This document shows positions 28,994-38,239 of a stretch of DNA of 64,000 nucleotides, piece after piece. Each line of letters begins with the position of its first letter. Position 1 is the stretch's first letter. A program made the position numbers and the translations under genes. The stretch comes from Deinococcus sp. Arct2-2 (lineage in GTDB: Bacteria; Deinococcota; Deinococci; Deinococcales; Deinococcaceae): NCBI RefSeq assembly GCF_004801315.1, contig NZ_SSNW01000006.1:62001-126000 (forward strand), read 5' to 3'. A model generated the notes under the pieces. That model did not search any database and was not told the origin of the DNA. It saw only the letters and a list, made by a program, of their open reading frames with translations.

Positions 28994-29470
28994 TCACTTT
29001 ATCTGTCGAACACGGAAGCCCCGCTTGGTGTCGTAGTAGGGCAGGCCCGCCACCGGCAGAACTTTGGCTTGCGGCCTCTCTATCCAAAAGCGCCGCAGCT
29101 CCAGATAGATCAAATTCAGCCGCACCACTTCGCAAAATTCAGCGTAACTGACGTTTGCGCCGGGCGTAAACGTAGACGAGGGATAAATGTGTACTCGCCC
29201 GCCTTGCCGTACAGCCGTGCCCTCCTCGCGGAGATTCACACCGCCTCCGTCTGGGGCCAGATTCAGCAGTTCGGGCAAAAACTGAAGGTCAGCATCTTGC
29301 AGCCAACTGCCATTTACAAACTCGTTGAGGACATGAACGGCATCAGCGTGACCTCTGGTGTTCAGAGACACTCGGTGCGGGTACTCCGGCCCAGACCGCT
29401 CAGGCCAGCGCCGAATCTCGCTGATGCTGATGCAGTCCAGACTGAGCCGCCAGATCATAGGATTGGTCAT
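28994..29470 (-). CDS. hypothetical protein between nadM and nadV
   Basis: The start is ATG 29470 with GAGAGG 4-5 nt upstream, giving 158 residues. I do not recognise a family. The protein begins MTNPMIWRLSLDCISISEIR and has aromatic, strand-like segments (RVHIYPSSTFTPGANVSYAEF) and a basic end (YDTKRGFRVRQIK). No signal peptide or membrane helix is visible. It lies 42 nt after nadM-Nudix and 93 nt before nadV on the same strand, so it may be part of the NAD salvage unit, though the AT-rich island downstream suggests nadV also has its own promoter. Confidence 0.65.
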   Translation of the reverse strand: MTNPMIWRLSLDCISISEIRRWPERSGPEYPHRVSLNTRGHADAVHVLNEFVNGSWLQDADLQFLPELLNLAPDGGGVNLREEGTAVRQGGRVHIYPSSTFTPGANVSYAEFCEVVRLNLIYLELRRFWIERPQAKVLPVAGLPYYDTKRGFRVRQIK

Positions 29471-29512
29471 TTCGCCTCTCAAGCAGCGCCGTTCTTAGCT
29501 AGAATTCTTGTG

Positions 29513-30595
29513 TTATCCCCGCATCAAAAAGTGTTCGATGATCGCGTGGTGGTCTTCGAAAAACAGTTCCGGGTGGGCCAACGCCTCGCTCATCGGCAGC
29601 CAAAAGGCTTCGGCGGCGTCGCTGGCCGCCCGCAGCAGGGGCAACTGGCCTATGCCCAAATCGAAGTGGTAGGCGTGCGTAATGGTGCGCCCGCGCTGGC
29701 TCCGGTCGGGGTAATCGAACACGGCCTGAGCGCGTAAGGCTCCGGCCAGATTCACGCTCTCGCTGAGGCCGGTTTCTTCGTGGGCCTCGCGTACAGCGCA
29801 GTGCAGCAGGGTTTCTCCGGGTTCCAGAAAGCCTCCCGGCATGGCGAGGCGGCCCCGGCCCGGCAACCCCGCCCGCCGCACCACCAGCACATGCCCGCTG
29901 CGCGTGATCACGGCGTCGGTGGTCACGAAGACGGGCGCGAACGGCGCGTCCTTCCATGCGGCGCGGTAGGTCTGCAAATACTGGTATTCCTCGCGCAACT
30001 CGGCGTATTCGGGCAGGGCGCGGAAGGCATCCAAGAAGGCGTGCACGGCGGGCGGAACCATGCCCCGCACATCGTCTAGGCGGTCTTCAAAGTAAGCCTT
30101 GCGAACATCGGTGGCACTCAGCGGGCTGACCACATGCGTCGGAATAAATTCCCAAGCCGGAAAGGAACGCAGGTAGTAACTGCTTTCATCCTTGACATGG
30201 CCGATCAGGGCCACATCGCTGCTGCCGTGCGTATGGGCCTGCACGCCGCGCTGCACGGCTCCCAGCCACAGTCCCTCATTATAAAAATAGTCGCGCACAT
30301 GCACGAACAGTAGGCGCGAACGCTTGATGCCCACGCCTTCCAGCATGGCCGTCAGCACTGCTTCCCGTTCCGAGGCCGTAAAAGGGTTTTTGGTGTTGCG
30401 GGCGGCATCGGCGCTGCCAATCACCACGATCAGCTTCTGCACACTGTCCAGCGCTTCTTGCATCACCGACAAGTGCGCCAAGTGCGGCGGCTCGAACCGC
30501 CCGATGTACACGCCAAACGTGCGCTTGCGGGTGCGTGTCGGAGCAGCGATATCTCGGCCTATAGCAGCGGGCGGCTCGGAAAGCGGCGAGGTCAT
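29513..30595 (-). CDS. nadM: bifunctional NMN adenylyltransferase / Nudix hydrolase
   Basis: The 360-residue protein has an archaeal-type NadM domain (about 27-200; [10 protein letters not shown] at 32-41, [12 protein letters not shown] near 70, the SATDVRK block near 160) fused to a Nudix domain (about 215-355) with box [20 protein letters not shown] at 254-273. NadM makes NAD from NMN; the Nudix half of such fusions is reported to hydrolyse ADP-ribose or related dinucleotides. It heads the NAD salvage cluster. Its NMN adenylyltransferase activity duplicates that of NadR at the other end of the cluster. Confidence 0.93.
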   Translation of the reverse strand: MTSPLSEPPAAIGRDIAAPTRTRKRTFGVYIGRFEPPHLAHLSVMQEALDSVQKLIVVIGSADAARNTKNPFTASEREAVLTAMLEGVGIKRSRLLFVHVRDYFYNEGLWLGAVQRGVQAHTHGSSDVALIGHVKDESSYYLRSFPAWEFIPTHVVSPLSATDVRKAYFEDRLDDVRGMVPPAVHAFLDAFRALPEYAELREEYQYLQTYRAAWKDAPFAPVFVTTDAVITRSGHVLVVRRAGLPGRGRLAMPGGFLEPGETLLHCAVREAHEETGLSESVNLAGALRAQAVFDYPDRSQRGRTITHAYHFDLGIGQLPLLRAASDAAEAFWLPMSEALAHPELFFEDHHAIIEHFLMRG

Positions 30596-30730
30596 TGCTC
30601 ACAATGCACAGACTAAATCGTGTGAATCGTGAGCGGCATGAGCTGAGGGGCAAGGAAAGCCGAAGGGCACGCCCCCAACTCCCCCAATGTTCGCGGCAAC
30701 TCGGCAGCAAAAATGACGTAATGTGAAGTT

Positions 30731-31246
30731 ATGAAGACAAAACCAGTGAATAAGGTGCTTCTTTCTGCCGCCCTTCTCCTCACCTCTGCACTTGGCGTCG
30801 CCTCTGCCGGGGGAGCGGCTGCACCCACCGTTGGCGGCAGCACTGGTCAAATTCAGGCCGCCACGCCCAACAGTGTGGCCGCGACTCTGCGCGAAGCGGG
30901 TTACAAGGTCACCGTGAACCCCGCCAACCCCGATGAAGACCCCAGCCTCAGCGTCACGGCGGGCGATTACGACATCGATATGTGGTTCAGCAACTGCAAG
31001 AGCAACGTGTGCACCCGCGTCACCGCCAGCTTTTATTGGGATTACAGCGATGACGAAGACAGCCTTGATGTCGAAGTCGCCAACGAGTGGAACAGCAACT
31101 ACTACACCCAGTCTTACGTGTACGAAGGCAGTTATTACCTCGACGCCACCATGATCGTGGCGGGCGGCTACACCAAAACGGCCCTCAAAGCGTGGATGAC
31201 CGAGTACTTGGATGACGTCGAAGCCTTCGAGGCCGATCTGCCCTGA
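30731..31246 (+). CDS. exported YbjN-domain protein
   Basis: The 171-residue protein has a clear Sec signal peptide (1-26, KVLLSAALLLTSALGVASAG) and a YbjN-like domain: SVAATLREAGYKVTVNPANP, VTAGDYDIDMWFSNCKSNVC and an aromatic-rich strand region ending KAWMTEYLDDVEAF. YbjN folds resemble secretion chaperones; function outside enterics is unknown. The ATG is 6 nt after TAATGT (30719-30724), a leaderless start divergent from nadM. Two Cys, near residues 93 and 97, could form a disulfide once exported. Confidence 0.8.
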   Translation: MKTKPVNKVLLSAALLLTSALGVASAGGAAAPTVGGSTGQIQAATPNSVAATLREAGYKVTVNPANPDEDPSLSVTAGDYDIDMWFSNCKSNVCTRVTASFYWDYSDDEDSLDVEVANEWNSNYYTQSYVYEGSYYLDATMIVAGGYTKTALKAWMTEYLDDVEAFEADLP

Positions 31247-31277
31247 AGTAAATCAGTTTAGACAAGCACTTTCTATT

Positions 31278-31310
31278 GCGCCGCCCTCGTCTCTGGAGGC
31301 GGCGCTTTTT
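31278..31310 (+). terminator. terminator after the YbjN-domain gene
   Basis: GCGCCGCC (31278-31285) pairs with GGCGGCGC (31298-31305), followed by TTTTT. Confidence 0.9.
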
Positions 31311-31469
31311 GTACGCGTGTTGGCCCAATCTTTAGGACAACTTGGTTTGCCCTTGAATTTGCGGGCGCGGCTACTCTTGACTCGGGCTGCATAGGTGCAG
31401 CATGAGGTCACATTCTAAAGACGACCCGAATAACGCCCCGCGTTGTGGTTCAGTCTGGAGGTTTTACCC

Positions 31470-31913
31470 ATGAAACGAATCCTGATGCTTTCTGCCGTTG
31501 CCGCCGTCGCCCTGTCTTCTTGCAGCCTGATCGACCGCAATGTCGGGACCAACTACACGCTGGGCAAGCAGCCCGCTGCTGGTGACCTGACCGTTGTGGG
31601 CGGCGTCAACGTGCGGCGCGGCGATATGGTCATGACCTCTGCCCGCGTGACTGGCCTGAAGGCCGATACTTTCTACGTGGCCCACTACCACGTGCAGGGC
31701 ACGGCCAGCGCCGATCCTTGCAAGAGCGGCGGCGCACCGATCATGGCCAGCAAAATCGTAGGCAAGAGCGACAGCAGCGGTTACTTGGCCCTCAACGGCG
31801 AAGTGGCTACCAGCGTCGTCACGGCAGCCACCTACTTCAACGTCCACACCGCAGCCGACGCCGCCGGTACACCAGCCGACGCGGGCGTGGCCTGCACGGG
31901 CGTTCGCCTCTAA
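31470..31913 (+). CDS. lipoprotein, superoxide-dismutase-like or CHRD-like
   Basis: The start is ATG 31470 with GGAGG about 9 nt upstream, giving 147 residues. A lipoprotein signal (MKRILMLSAVAAVALSSC) ends in a lipobox Cys at 18. The mature part has FYVAHYHVQGTASADPCKSG and AATYFNVHTAADAAG with C-terminal VACTGVRL, reminiscent of Cu/Zn superoxide dismutase-like or CHRD lipoproteins. The His count is too low to claim a complete metal site. It should sit on the cell envelope. It is a single gene between two terminators. Confidence 0.75.
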   Translation: MKRILMLSAVAAVALSSCSLIDRNVGTNYTLGKQPAAGDLTVVGGVNVRRGDMVMTSARVTGLKADTFYVAHYHVQGTASADPCKSGGAPIMASKIVGKSDSSGYLALNGEVATSVVTAATYFNVHTAADAAGTPADAGVACTGVRL

Positions 31914-32010
31914 GCTTTTCTTTCTCCAATTTCGGGCGGCCTTCCAAGTGGGGGCCGCCTGATTTTTGGTCTGTCCTGTGTCGTTGCCCGCGCTGCGTTA
32001 CCCTGCACGG

Positions 32011-32061
32011 ATGAACTGCAAGTTTTCAGCCCCCGCCCTGTCTACCGGGTCACTCTTATGA
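32011..32061 (+). CDS. leaderless 16-residue upstream peptide coupled to rsmD
   Basis: ATG 32011 lies 6 nt after TACCCT (31999-32004). The 16-codon frame [16 protein letters not shown] ends in a TGA that overlaps the rsmD ATG as ATGA. The geometry suggests that ribosomes loading on the leaderless peptide pass to rsmD by coupling. No amino-acid bias and no terminator are seen, so attenuation is unlikely. No good -35 box is visible. Confidence 0.5.
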   Translation: MNCKFSAPALSTGSLL

Positions 32062-32707
32062 GCCTGCGTATCTTGGGCGGCAGCGCCAAAGGCCGTGAGT
32101 TACAGGTGCCAGAAGGAGCGCGGCCCTCCAATGTCCGCATTCGCAAAAGCCTGTTCGATATGCTCGCGTCGCGTTTGCCGGCTGGCCCGCTCCCCGGACG
32201 CCGCTTTCTGGACATGCACGGCGGCAGCGGCGCGATTGGGCTAGAGGCGGCCAGCCGGGGCTATTCCGTCACCCTGATCGAAATGAACCCGCGTGGCGTG
32301 CGTACACTGGACGAGAACGCCCGCGCCGCACAACTGAAGGTGCGAATCCTGAAAGGTGACGCCGAAAGCCTCCTGCCCGCGCTGGGGAGCTTCGATGTGG
32401 TGTTCAGCGATCCGCCCTATGCCCAAGACATCTCACGCCTCGCCGCCTCGCTGCTGAAAGGCCAGATCGTGGCTCCCGGCGGCCTGCTGATCTGCCAGCA
32501 CCCAGACCGCTGGGAGCGCGTGGCCCTGAACCTGCCCGAACACGCCGACTTCGAGCGGGAACTGCGCGAGTACGGCAGCAATTCGCTGACCATCTACGAG
32601 CGGCGGGAACTGGAAGAAGCGGCAGACGAACAAACAGCAAACGAACAAGCAGCAGACGCGGAAGAAGAGAACACTGAAGCTTCAGAACCCGCTAGCATCC
32701 AACCCAC

Positions 32708-32711
<4 letters not shown>
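32058..32711 (+). CDS. rsmD: 16S rRNA (guanine966-N2) methyltransferase
   Basis: RsmD methylates G966 of 16S rRNA during 30S assembly. The 217-residue protein shows the family start [35 protein letters not shown] near 22, the SAM motif [15 protein letters not shown] near 50 and the catalytic DPPY at 118-121. The last 30 residues are an acidic Glu/Ala-rich tail ([14 protein letters not shown]) beyond the usual end. It overlaps coaD by 4 nt (ATGA), the common rsmD-coaD pairing. Confidence 0.94.
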
Positions 32712-33259
<548 letters not shown>

Positions 33260-33289
33260 GGGAGAAGCGCAGCAATCTTCGCAAGCCAA

Positions 33290-33340
33290 AAAAGGGCCAG
33301 CACACCGGGCATTCCCCAGCGTCTGGCCCCCTTTTTGTCG
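33290..33340. terminator. bidirectional terminator between coaD and metK
   Basis: AAAAAAGGGCCAG pairs with CTGGCCCCCTTTTT, giving U runs on both strands for the convergent genes. Confidence 0.85.
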
Positions 33341-33344
33341 GTGA

Positions 33345-34643
<1,299 letters not shown>

Positions 34644-34669
34644 ACGTTCTCCTGACGGGGCGGGGGTGC

Positions 34670-34699
34670 GTCTCACAGAACTCTGTCTCACAGAACTAG
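34670..34699. repeat. 15-bp tandem direct repeat in the metK leader
   Basis: GTCTCACAGAACT occurs at 34670-34682 and again at 34685-34697, about 30-55 nt upstream of the metK start. It could be a regulator site or replication slippage. Confidence 0.6.
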
Positions 34700-34905
34700 G
34701 GAAACTACCTGGAGAGGATGTCGCCTGCGGCCCCGCCCGGCCCGGTCTGCACGGTGGCAGCCCAGACGACTTGCAGGGTAACGCAAGGTCAGGGGTCAGA
34801 ACAGGGACGAATTTCAGGGGGGCGGTTTGGGGCGCTGGGGGTCAGGGATGCGGGACGGGTTTGGGGTGCCGCGCTTAGGCCAGCATTCAGCGTTGACGAT
34901 TCCGG

Positions 34906-35009
34906 GCAACCCCCCCAGTCTGCTTCGCAGCCAGCCCCCCTCAAAGGGGAGCGCAAAATCTTTAATCCTCCCTTCTAAGGGGGGGCGTTGGGGAGCAACG
35001 GGGGGGTTC
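34906..35009. repeat. family A repeat, copy 3
   Basis: Starts in GGGCAACCCCCCCAGTCTGC and ends in CAACGGGGGGGTTC, with CTCAAAGGGGAGCGCAAAA inside. Same orientation as the copies at 15299 and 56792. The rest of the 34644-35087 gap holds the metK leader, and I see no gene in it. Confidence 0.8.
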
Positions 35010-35087
35010 ACCTTCCAGCTCCATGTTCCAAGATGTTGCGTTCCAAGACGTTGCCAAGCTAAAGAAGAATCAACACTTCCTCACTCC

Positions 35088-35573
35088 CTACCCTGCTCCC
35101 GTTTCCGCCGCCACCGCTGCCCCAATCCCTTGCGGCAATTCCCGCGCTACACGTTCCAGTGTGCGCCCCGCCGCTGCCCGCACCATTTTCTCGAAGGCTA
35201 CGCCGCCCCAGCCCTCGGCTTCGGGGGTGGCAAGGTGGGCCACGAAGCGGAAGGCAAACTGAATCAGGCCCGCGCTATCTGCCGAGGCCGTGCCGCTCAC
35301 CTCCACCCATGCCCGCTGGCCTGAGATGGGCTGTGGCGTCAGGGCCGCGCCGTCTGGCAGGACTTGCAGCAGGCTATAAAACGGCAAATCCACTTCGCCT
35401 AGCACAGGCACAGGCACGATCAGTTCTCCGCGTACTCCCTCGGCGTTGCCCGCCAACCCGCGCAGAAAGCGCACCCTCGACAACGCCAGCGCCGGATCGC
35501 GCACAAAGGCCAAGGCCGCCGCCTGCCCGTGCGGGTGGCTCAGGCTAAAGCTCTGCTGTGCTTCTAAGATCAT
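35088..35573 (-). CDS. hypothetical Deinococcus protein (DUF3809-like)
   Basis: A 161-residue soluble protein beginning MILEAQQSFSLSHPHGQAAA. Blocks such as RGELIVPVPVLGEVDLPFYS, followed by GQRAWVEVSGTASADSAGLI, resemble the lineage-restricted DUF3809 group, an assignment made from memory with moderate certainty. The C-terminal half (FEKMVRAAAGRTLERVAREL) is a likely amphipathic helix of a START/SRPBCC-type fold. It lies 48 nt downstream of the next small gene on the same strand, suggesting co-transcription. Function is unknown. Confidence 0.65.
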   Translation of the reverse strand: MILEAQQSFSLSHPHGQAAALAFVRDPALALSRVRFLRGLAGNAEGVRGELIVPVPVLGEVDLPFYSLLQVLPDGAALTPQPISGQRAWVEVSGTASADSAGLIQFAFRFVAHLATPEAEGWGGVAFEKMVRAAAGRTLERVARELPQGIGAAVAAETGAG

Positions 35574-35621
35574 TGGGCTTCCAGAATCATGCGAGTGGCC
35601 TAGATTGAATGGGCAGAAGCT

Positions 35622-35861
35622 TCAATCCACCCACTCGATCACCACGCGGCCCGCTTGCATGGCGTCTTGCAGTTCTGTGTCGTTGGCACTTCTCAGGCGC
35701 GGCAGGTGGGCAAAGCGTGGCGTGGCCGAGGCGAACCCGAGGCGCACCACGATCTCGTCGCTCACGTCATCCTTGCCCATGCGCCACACCAGTTGCCCGC
35801 CCAGCGATTCCAAATGCCGGGTGAGGTCTGCGGGAATGGGCGGGTCAGGCGCGTCCGTCAT
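35622..35861 (-). CDS. small hypothetical Deinococcus protein (DUF3248-like)
   Basis: The start is ATG 35861, 6 nt after a consensus TACAAT, giving 79 residues and a leaderless transcript; longer upstream frames ignore this promoter. The sequence (ADLTRHLESLGGQLVWRMGK, then DEIVVRLGFASATPRF) resembles DUF3248, which I recall as restricted to Deinococcus-Thermus. It is soluble and acidic. The 35088 gene follows on the same strand and a leaderless gene diverges upstream. Function is unknown. Confidence 0.7.
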   Translation of the reverse strand: MTDAPDPPIPADLTRHLESLGGQLVWRMGKDDVSDEIVVRLGFASATPRFAHLPRLRSANDTELQDAMQAGRVVIEWVD

Positions 35862-35956
35862 GGGTTCATTGTAAAGCGCCCGAACTGACATGAGCCGCAC
35901 AAGCTGCCGCCCCAGTATCACTAACCCAGTACCACGAACCCAGTACTGCCGCCCCA

Positions 35957-35985
35957 TTGCAGCCGGGGCGCGGGTAAGCTACAAC
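35957..35985 (+). promoter_or_regulatory. leaderless promoter of the 35993 gene
   Basis: TTGCAG (35957-35962), a 17-nt spacer and TACAAC (35980-35985) are followed by ATG at 35993 after 7 nt. Confidence 0.75.
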
Positions 35986-35992
35986 AGACGGC

Positions 35993-36277
35993 ATGACGGC
36001 CCCCGAACTCCGCTGGCGCACCTTAGAAACTCGCGTAGGTCTGGACGCTTTGCCCGACTTCCACCGGGCGTTTTTGGCTTGGCGCGGCGTAGAGGGCGTG
36101 GCAGACATGCCCCTACGACGGGTAGGCCAGAGGGTGGAAGCCGAACTGAACCGCATGGTGCTGCAAAGCCTGACCCGCAAGGAAGACGACGACTGGGCGC
36201 TGATTCCCGGCGCACTGGAGGGCTTCGAGGCCGCCGCGCCGTTCCTGCCCGATGCCCCGGAAGGCTTACCGGTCTAG
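35993..36277 (+). CDS. small hypothetical protein
   Basis: A 94-residue protein beginning MTAPELRWRTLETRVGLDAL, with helical content and no membrane segment, signal peptide or known motif. The start is fixed by the promoter 7 nt upstream. It is divergent from the DUF3248-like gene and shares a short intergenic region with it. It may be another Deinococcus-restricted family. The stop is 65 nt before the next lipoprotein gene. Confidence 0.65.
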   Translation: MTAPELRWRTLETRVGLDALPDFHRAFLAWRGVEGVADMPLRRVGQRVEAELNRMVLQSLTRKEDDDWALIPGALEGFEAAAPFLPDAPEGLPV

Positions 36278-36342
36278 GCGCTCTGGCTAGGCGTCCTCAT
36301 TTCTTCCCCACCGAATACTCATTTCCGCTTAACATGTTGGGC

Positions 36343-36864
36343 GTGAAAAAGTTTTTGTTGGCTCTGGCCCTCCCTGCCCTGCTCGCCTCCTGCGCTCCTA
36401 CCGTCATGGGCGCTCAGTCTTACAGCCCGGTCGTCCTAGAAACGCCTCTTTCGGCAGTGCGAATCGCGCCGGGCCAGACTGTGTTTGCGCAGTTCAAGTA
36501 CCCGCGCGGCCTGCTGGGTGTCAGCGAGAATCTGTTTGATGCAGTCATTATCGATTTTTCTCAGCGGGCGGGTGTCGGCGATGTGGCCTCCCCCGAAAAC
36601 CGCGCCGATTGGCTCAAAATGACGCCCTCGGACTTGCCCAAAGGCGTGAAGGTGGAACTGGTGCAAGCGGGCCTGCTTAAAGATATTCGCCGCACCAAAG
36701 ACAAAACCGCCAGCGTGGAAGTCAGTTACGCCGAGGTTGTCCGGGTGGTGCTGAAGGTGACGGCAGAACCGGACGCCGCATTGGGTTTCGAGCTTGCCAA
36801 GCTGAATTTTACGGGCAACGGCGTTGACGACAGCGTTCTCCTTTCGCTTTCTATAGAAAAGTAA
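36343..36864 (+). CDS. putative lipoprotein of unknown function
   Basis: I chose GTG 36343, because TAACAT lies 7 nt upstream and the protein then starts with an ideal lipoprotein signal, MKKFLLALALPALLASC; ATG 36334 in the same frame would add three residues. The 173-residue product has its lipid-anchored Cys at 17 and a strand-rich mature domain (AVRIAPGQTVFAQFKYPRG, DKTASVEVSYAEVVRVVLKV). I recognise no family. It should be attached to the membrane facing outward. A terminator follows. Confidence 0.75.
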   Translation: MKKFLLALALPALLASCAPTVMGAQSYSPVVLETPLSAVRIAPGQTVFAQFKYPRGLLGVSENLFDAVIIDFSQRAGVGDVASPENRADWLKMTPSDLPKGVKVELVQAGLLKDIRRTKDKTASVEVSYAEVVRVVLKVTAEPDAALGFELAKLNFTGNGVDDSVLLSLSIEK

Positions 36865-36906
36865 GCGTCGGCACTTCTAGCGGCGTAACCGAATCAGGCT
36901 AAAAAC

Positions 36907-36943
36907 AGAGAGGCGGCGCGAAATGGCTGCCTCTCTGTTTTGG
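36907..36943. terminator. terminator after the lipoprotein gene
   Basis: ACAGAGAGGC pairs with GCCTCTCTGT and is followed by TTTGG; the A-rich left side may let it work for the convergent peroxiredoxin gene. Confidence 0.8.
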
Positions 36944-36984
36944 TTCACGCCTGCCCAATGTTCCCAATGTTGAAGCTCTAGGGT

Positions 36985-37452
36985 TTAAACCACCGTGCGC
37001 TTCACTTCTTCCAGCACTTCTGCCGCATCTGTGGCCGGATCGACGCCTTGCCAGTGGTGGGCAATTCGGCCTTGTGGGTCGATCAGAAAGGTTTCGCGGC
37101 GGGCCATTTGAACTTCTTCACCCGGCAACAAGTCGTCCAGCACACCAAATCGGCGGCTTACGGCGTGGTCGGTATCCGAAATCAGCGGAAAGGCGACTTT
37201 GCAGATATCACGGAACATCAACTGCTGTTTTCGGGTATCGCTGCTGACGCCTAGCAGCGATACGCCGTGCGCCGCAAACTCGCCGCTGAGCGACTGGTAG
37301 CGCCGCGCCTGCATCTGGCAATGGGTGGTGTTGGCGCGGGGAAAAAAGAAAATAACGCGCCAGCCGCCGTTGTTTTGGGCAAACTGATAGAGCCGCTCTT
37401 GGTCGGTTTGGGCGCTGAAGTCGGGCACGAGGTCGCCAGTGGTCAAGGACAT
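36985..37452 (-). CDS. peroxiredoxin (BCP/PrxQ-like)
   Basis: The start is ATG 37452, 6 nt after TACACT, giving 155 residues; upstream codons in the same frame are not credible. The peroxidatic Cys is C45 in FFFPRANTTHC, which keeps the family PxxxTxxC spacing although the usual Gly before Cys is His. A second Cys near 89 (RDICKVAF) is not at the classic PrxQ resolving position. It reduces peroxides with thioredoxin-type reductants in the cytoplasm, consistent with the oxidative-stress tolerance of the genus. Confidence 0.88.
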   Translation of the reverse strand: MSLTTGDLVPDFSAQTDQERLYQFAQNNGGWRVIFFFPRANTTHCQMQARRYQSLSGEFAAHGVSLLGVSSDTRKQQLMFRDICKVAFPLISDTDHAVSRRFGVLDDLLPGEEVQMARRETFLIDPQGRIAHHWQGVDPATDAAEVLEEVKRTVV

Positions 37453-37670
37453 GCCCTTAGTGTAAGAACTCGGCTTTACGGTGGGATGACAAATGTATGG
37501 GACGGGGCACAAAGCAAGGCTGGATTCACCTCCCGCCCGCCCCCAATAGGTGCAGACATCAGTTTTTTGGTGTCTGGAATGAAGAAAAGGGCCAAAGTGG
37601 GCGTGTGCTGACCGCATGGGTGTAATGTCGTCTTTGCAATAAGGGCCAAAGTCTCTGCTACGTTGTTAGG

Positions 37671-37907
37671 GTGATCAAAGACGACATGGCCATTCATGCC
37701 GGGGTGCCAGAAAAGGCCATCAAGGCTGCCCTCAAACAGTTTGACCTAGAGGCCGATTTGTCCGGCGTCACGTGGGATTTGGCCCGCAGCCGACCCGGAC
37801 GGCCTACCAAGGTGTATTTCGAGGCAGAAGAGATGTCTCAGATTCAGGACGCCAAGAAAAAGCTAGAGCAACTGCTCAACGACGGCGGGTTTGACCTGTA
37901 CCCCTGA
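37671..37907 (+). CDS. small hypothetical protein
   Basis: GTG 37671 lies 6 nt after TACGTT (37659-37664), supporting a leaderless start and 78 residues; an internal ATG at 37686 is the alternative. The sequence (AIHAGVPEKAIKAALKQFDL, then a basic RSRPGRPTK loop and a C-terminal helix DAKKKLEQLLND) looks like a small helical, possibly nucleic-acid-binding protein, but no family is recognised. A strong hairpin follows the stop codon. Confidence 0.65.
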   Translation: MIKDDMAIHAGVPEKAIKAALKQFDLEADLSGVTWDLARSRPGRPTKVYFEAEEMSQIQDAKKKLEQLLNDGGFDLYP

Positions 37908-37935
37908 ACGCCCCTTCATACAGCTACTTTTGCTG

Positions 37936-37968
37936 GAGAGCAACGTCGTCAGGCTTGACGTTGCTCTC
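37936..37968. terminator. perfect 12-bp hairpin after the 37671 gene
   Basis: GAGAGCAACGTC and GACGTTGCTCTC flank a 9-nt loop. No T run follows, so it may be an mRNA-stabilising or repeat hairpin and not a simple terminator. Confidence 0.6.
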
Positions 37969-38009
37969 TGCTTGTGTGGTTGTTGTCTGACACAAACTTG
38001 CTCTGATTC

Positions 38010-38112
38010 CCGAACATCCGCAACCCCACCGGATGTTCGTCCATCGCCGCCAGCTCGTACTTGTTGCTGCTCGCTCTACTCAGATGATTCTCGCGAATCA
38101 TCGCAATTTGGC
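38010..38112. repeat. family D twin-hairpin repeat, copy 1
   Basis: CGAACATCCG (38011-38020) and CGGATGTTCG (38030-38039) form a perfect 10-bp stem. About 50 nt later ATGATTC-TCGC-GAATCAT forms a second, followed by CGCAATTT. The same arrangement lies at 52069-52170 with TTGCTGCTC and ATCA.CAATTT conserved between the hairpins. Downstream of it, 38137-38166 carries a lone MITE terminal repeat (GTCTAAGGGTCTAGGGTC). Confidence 0.7.
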
Positions 38113-38239
38113 TTGAATGGGGGAGGGTAGAGGGCAGTCTAAGGGTCTAGGGTCGCAGGGTCTGAGGAAGGGCGGTGGCTAGTGGAGCCAGTGCGGCCAG
38201 CACGCCTTTCCTCCATCCCACAGCCCACTCCCCAACAAC

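Noticed and set aside
34644..34900. SAM riboswitch upstream of metK
   Set aside because: No SAM-I, SAM-II or SAM-IV type core was recognisable by eye.
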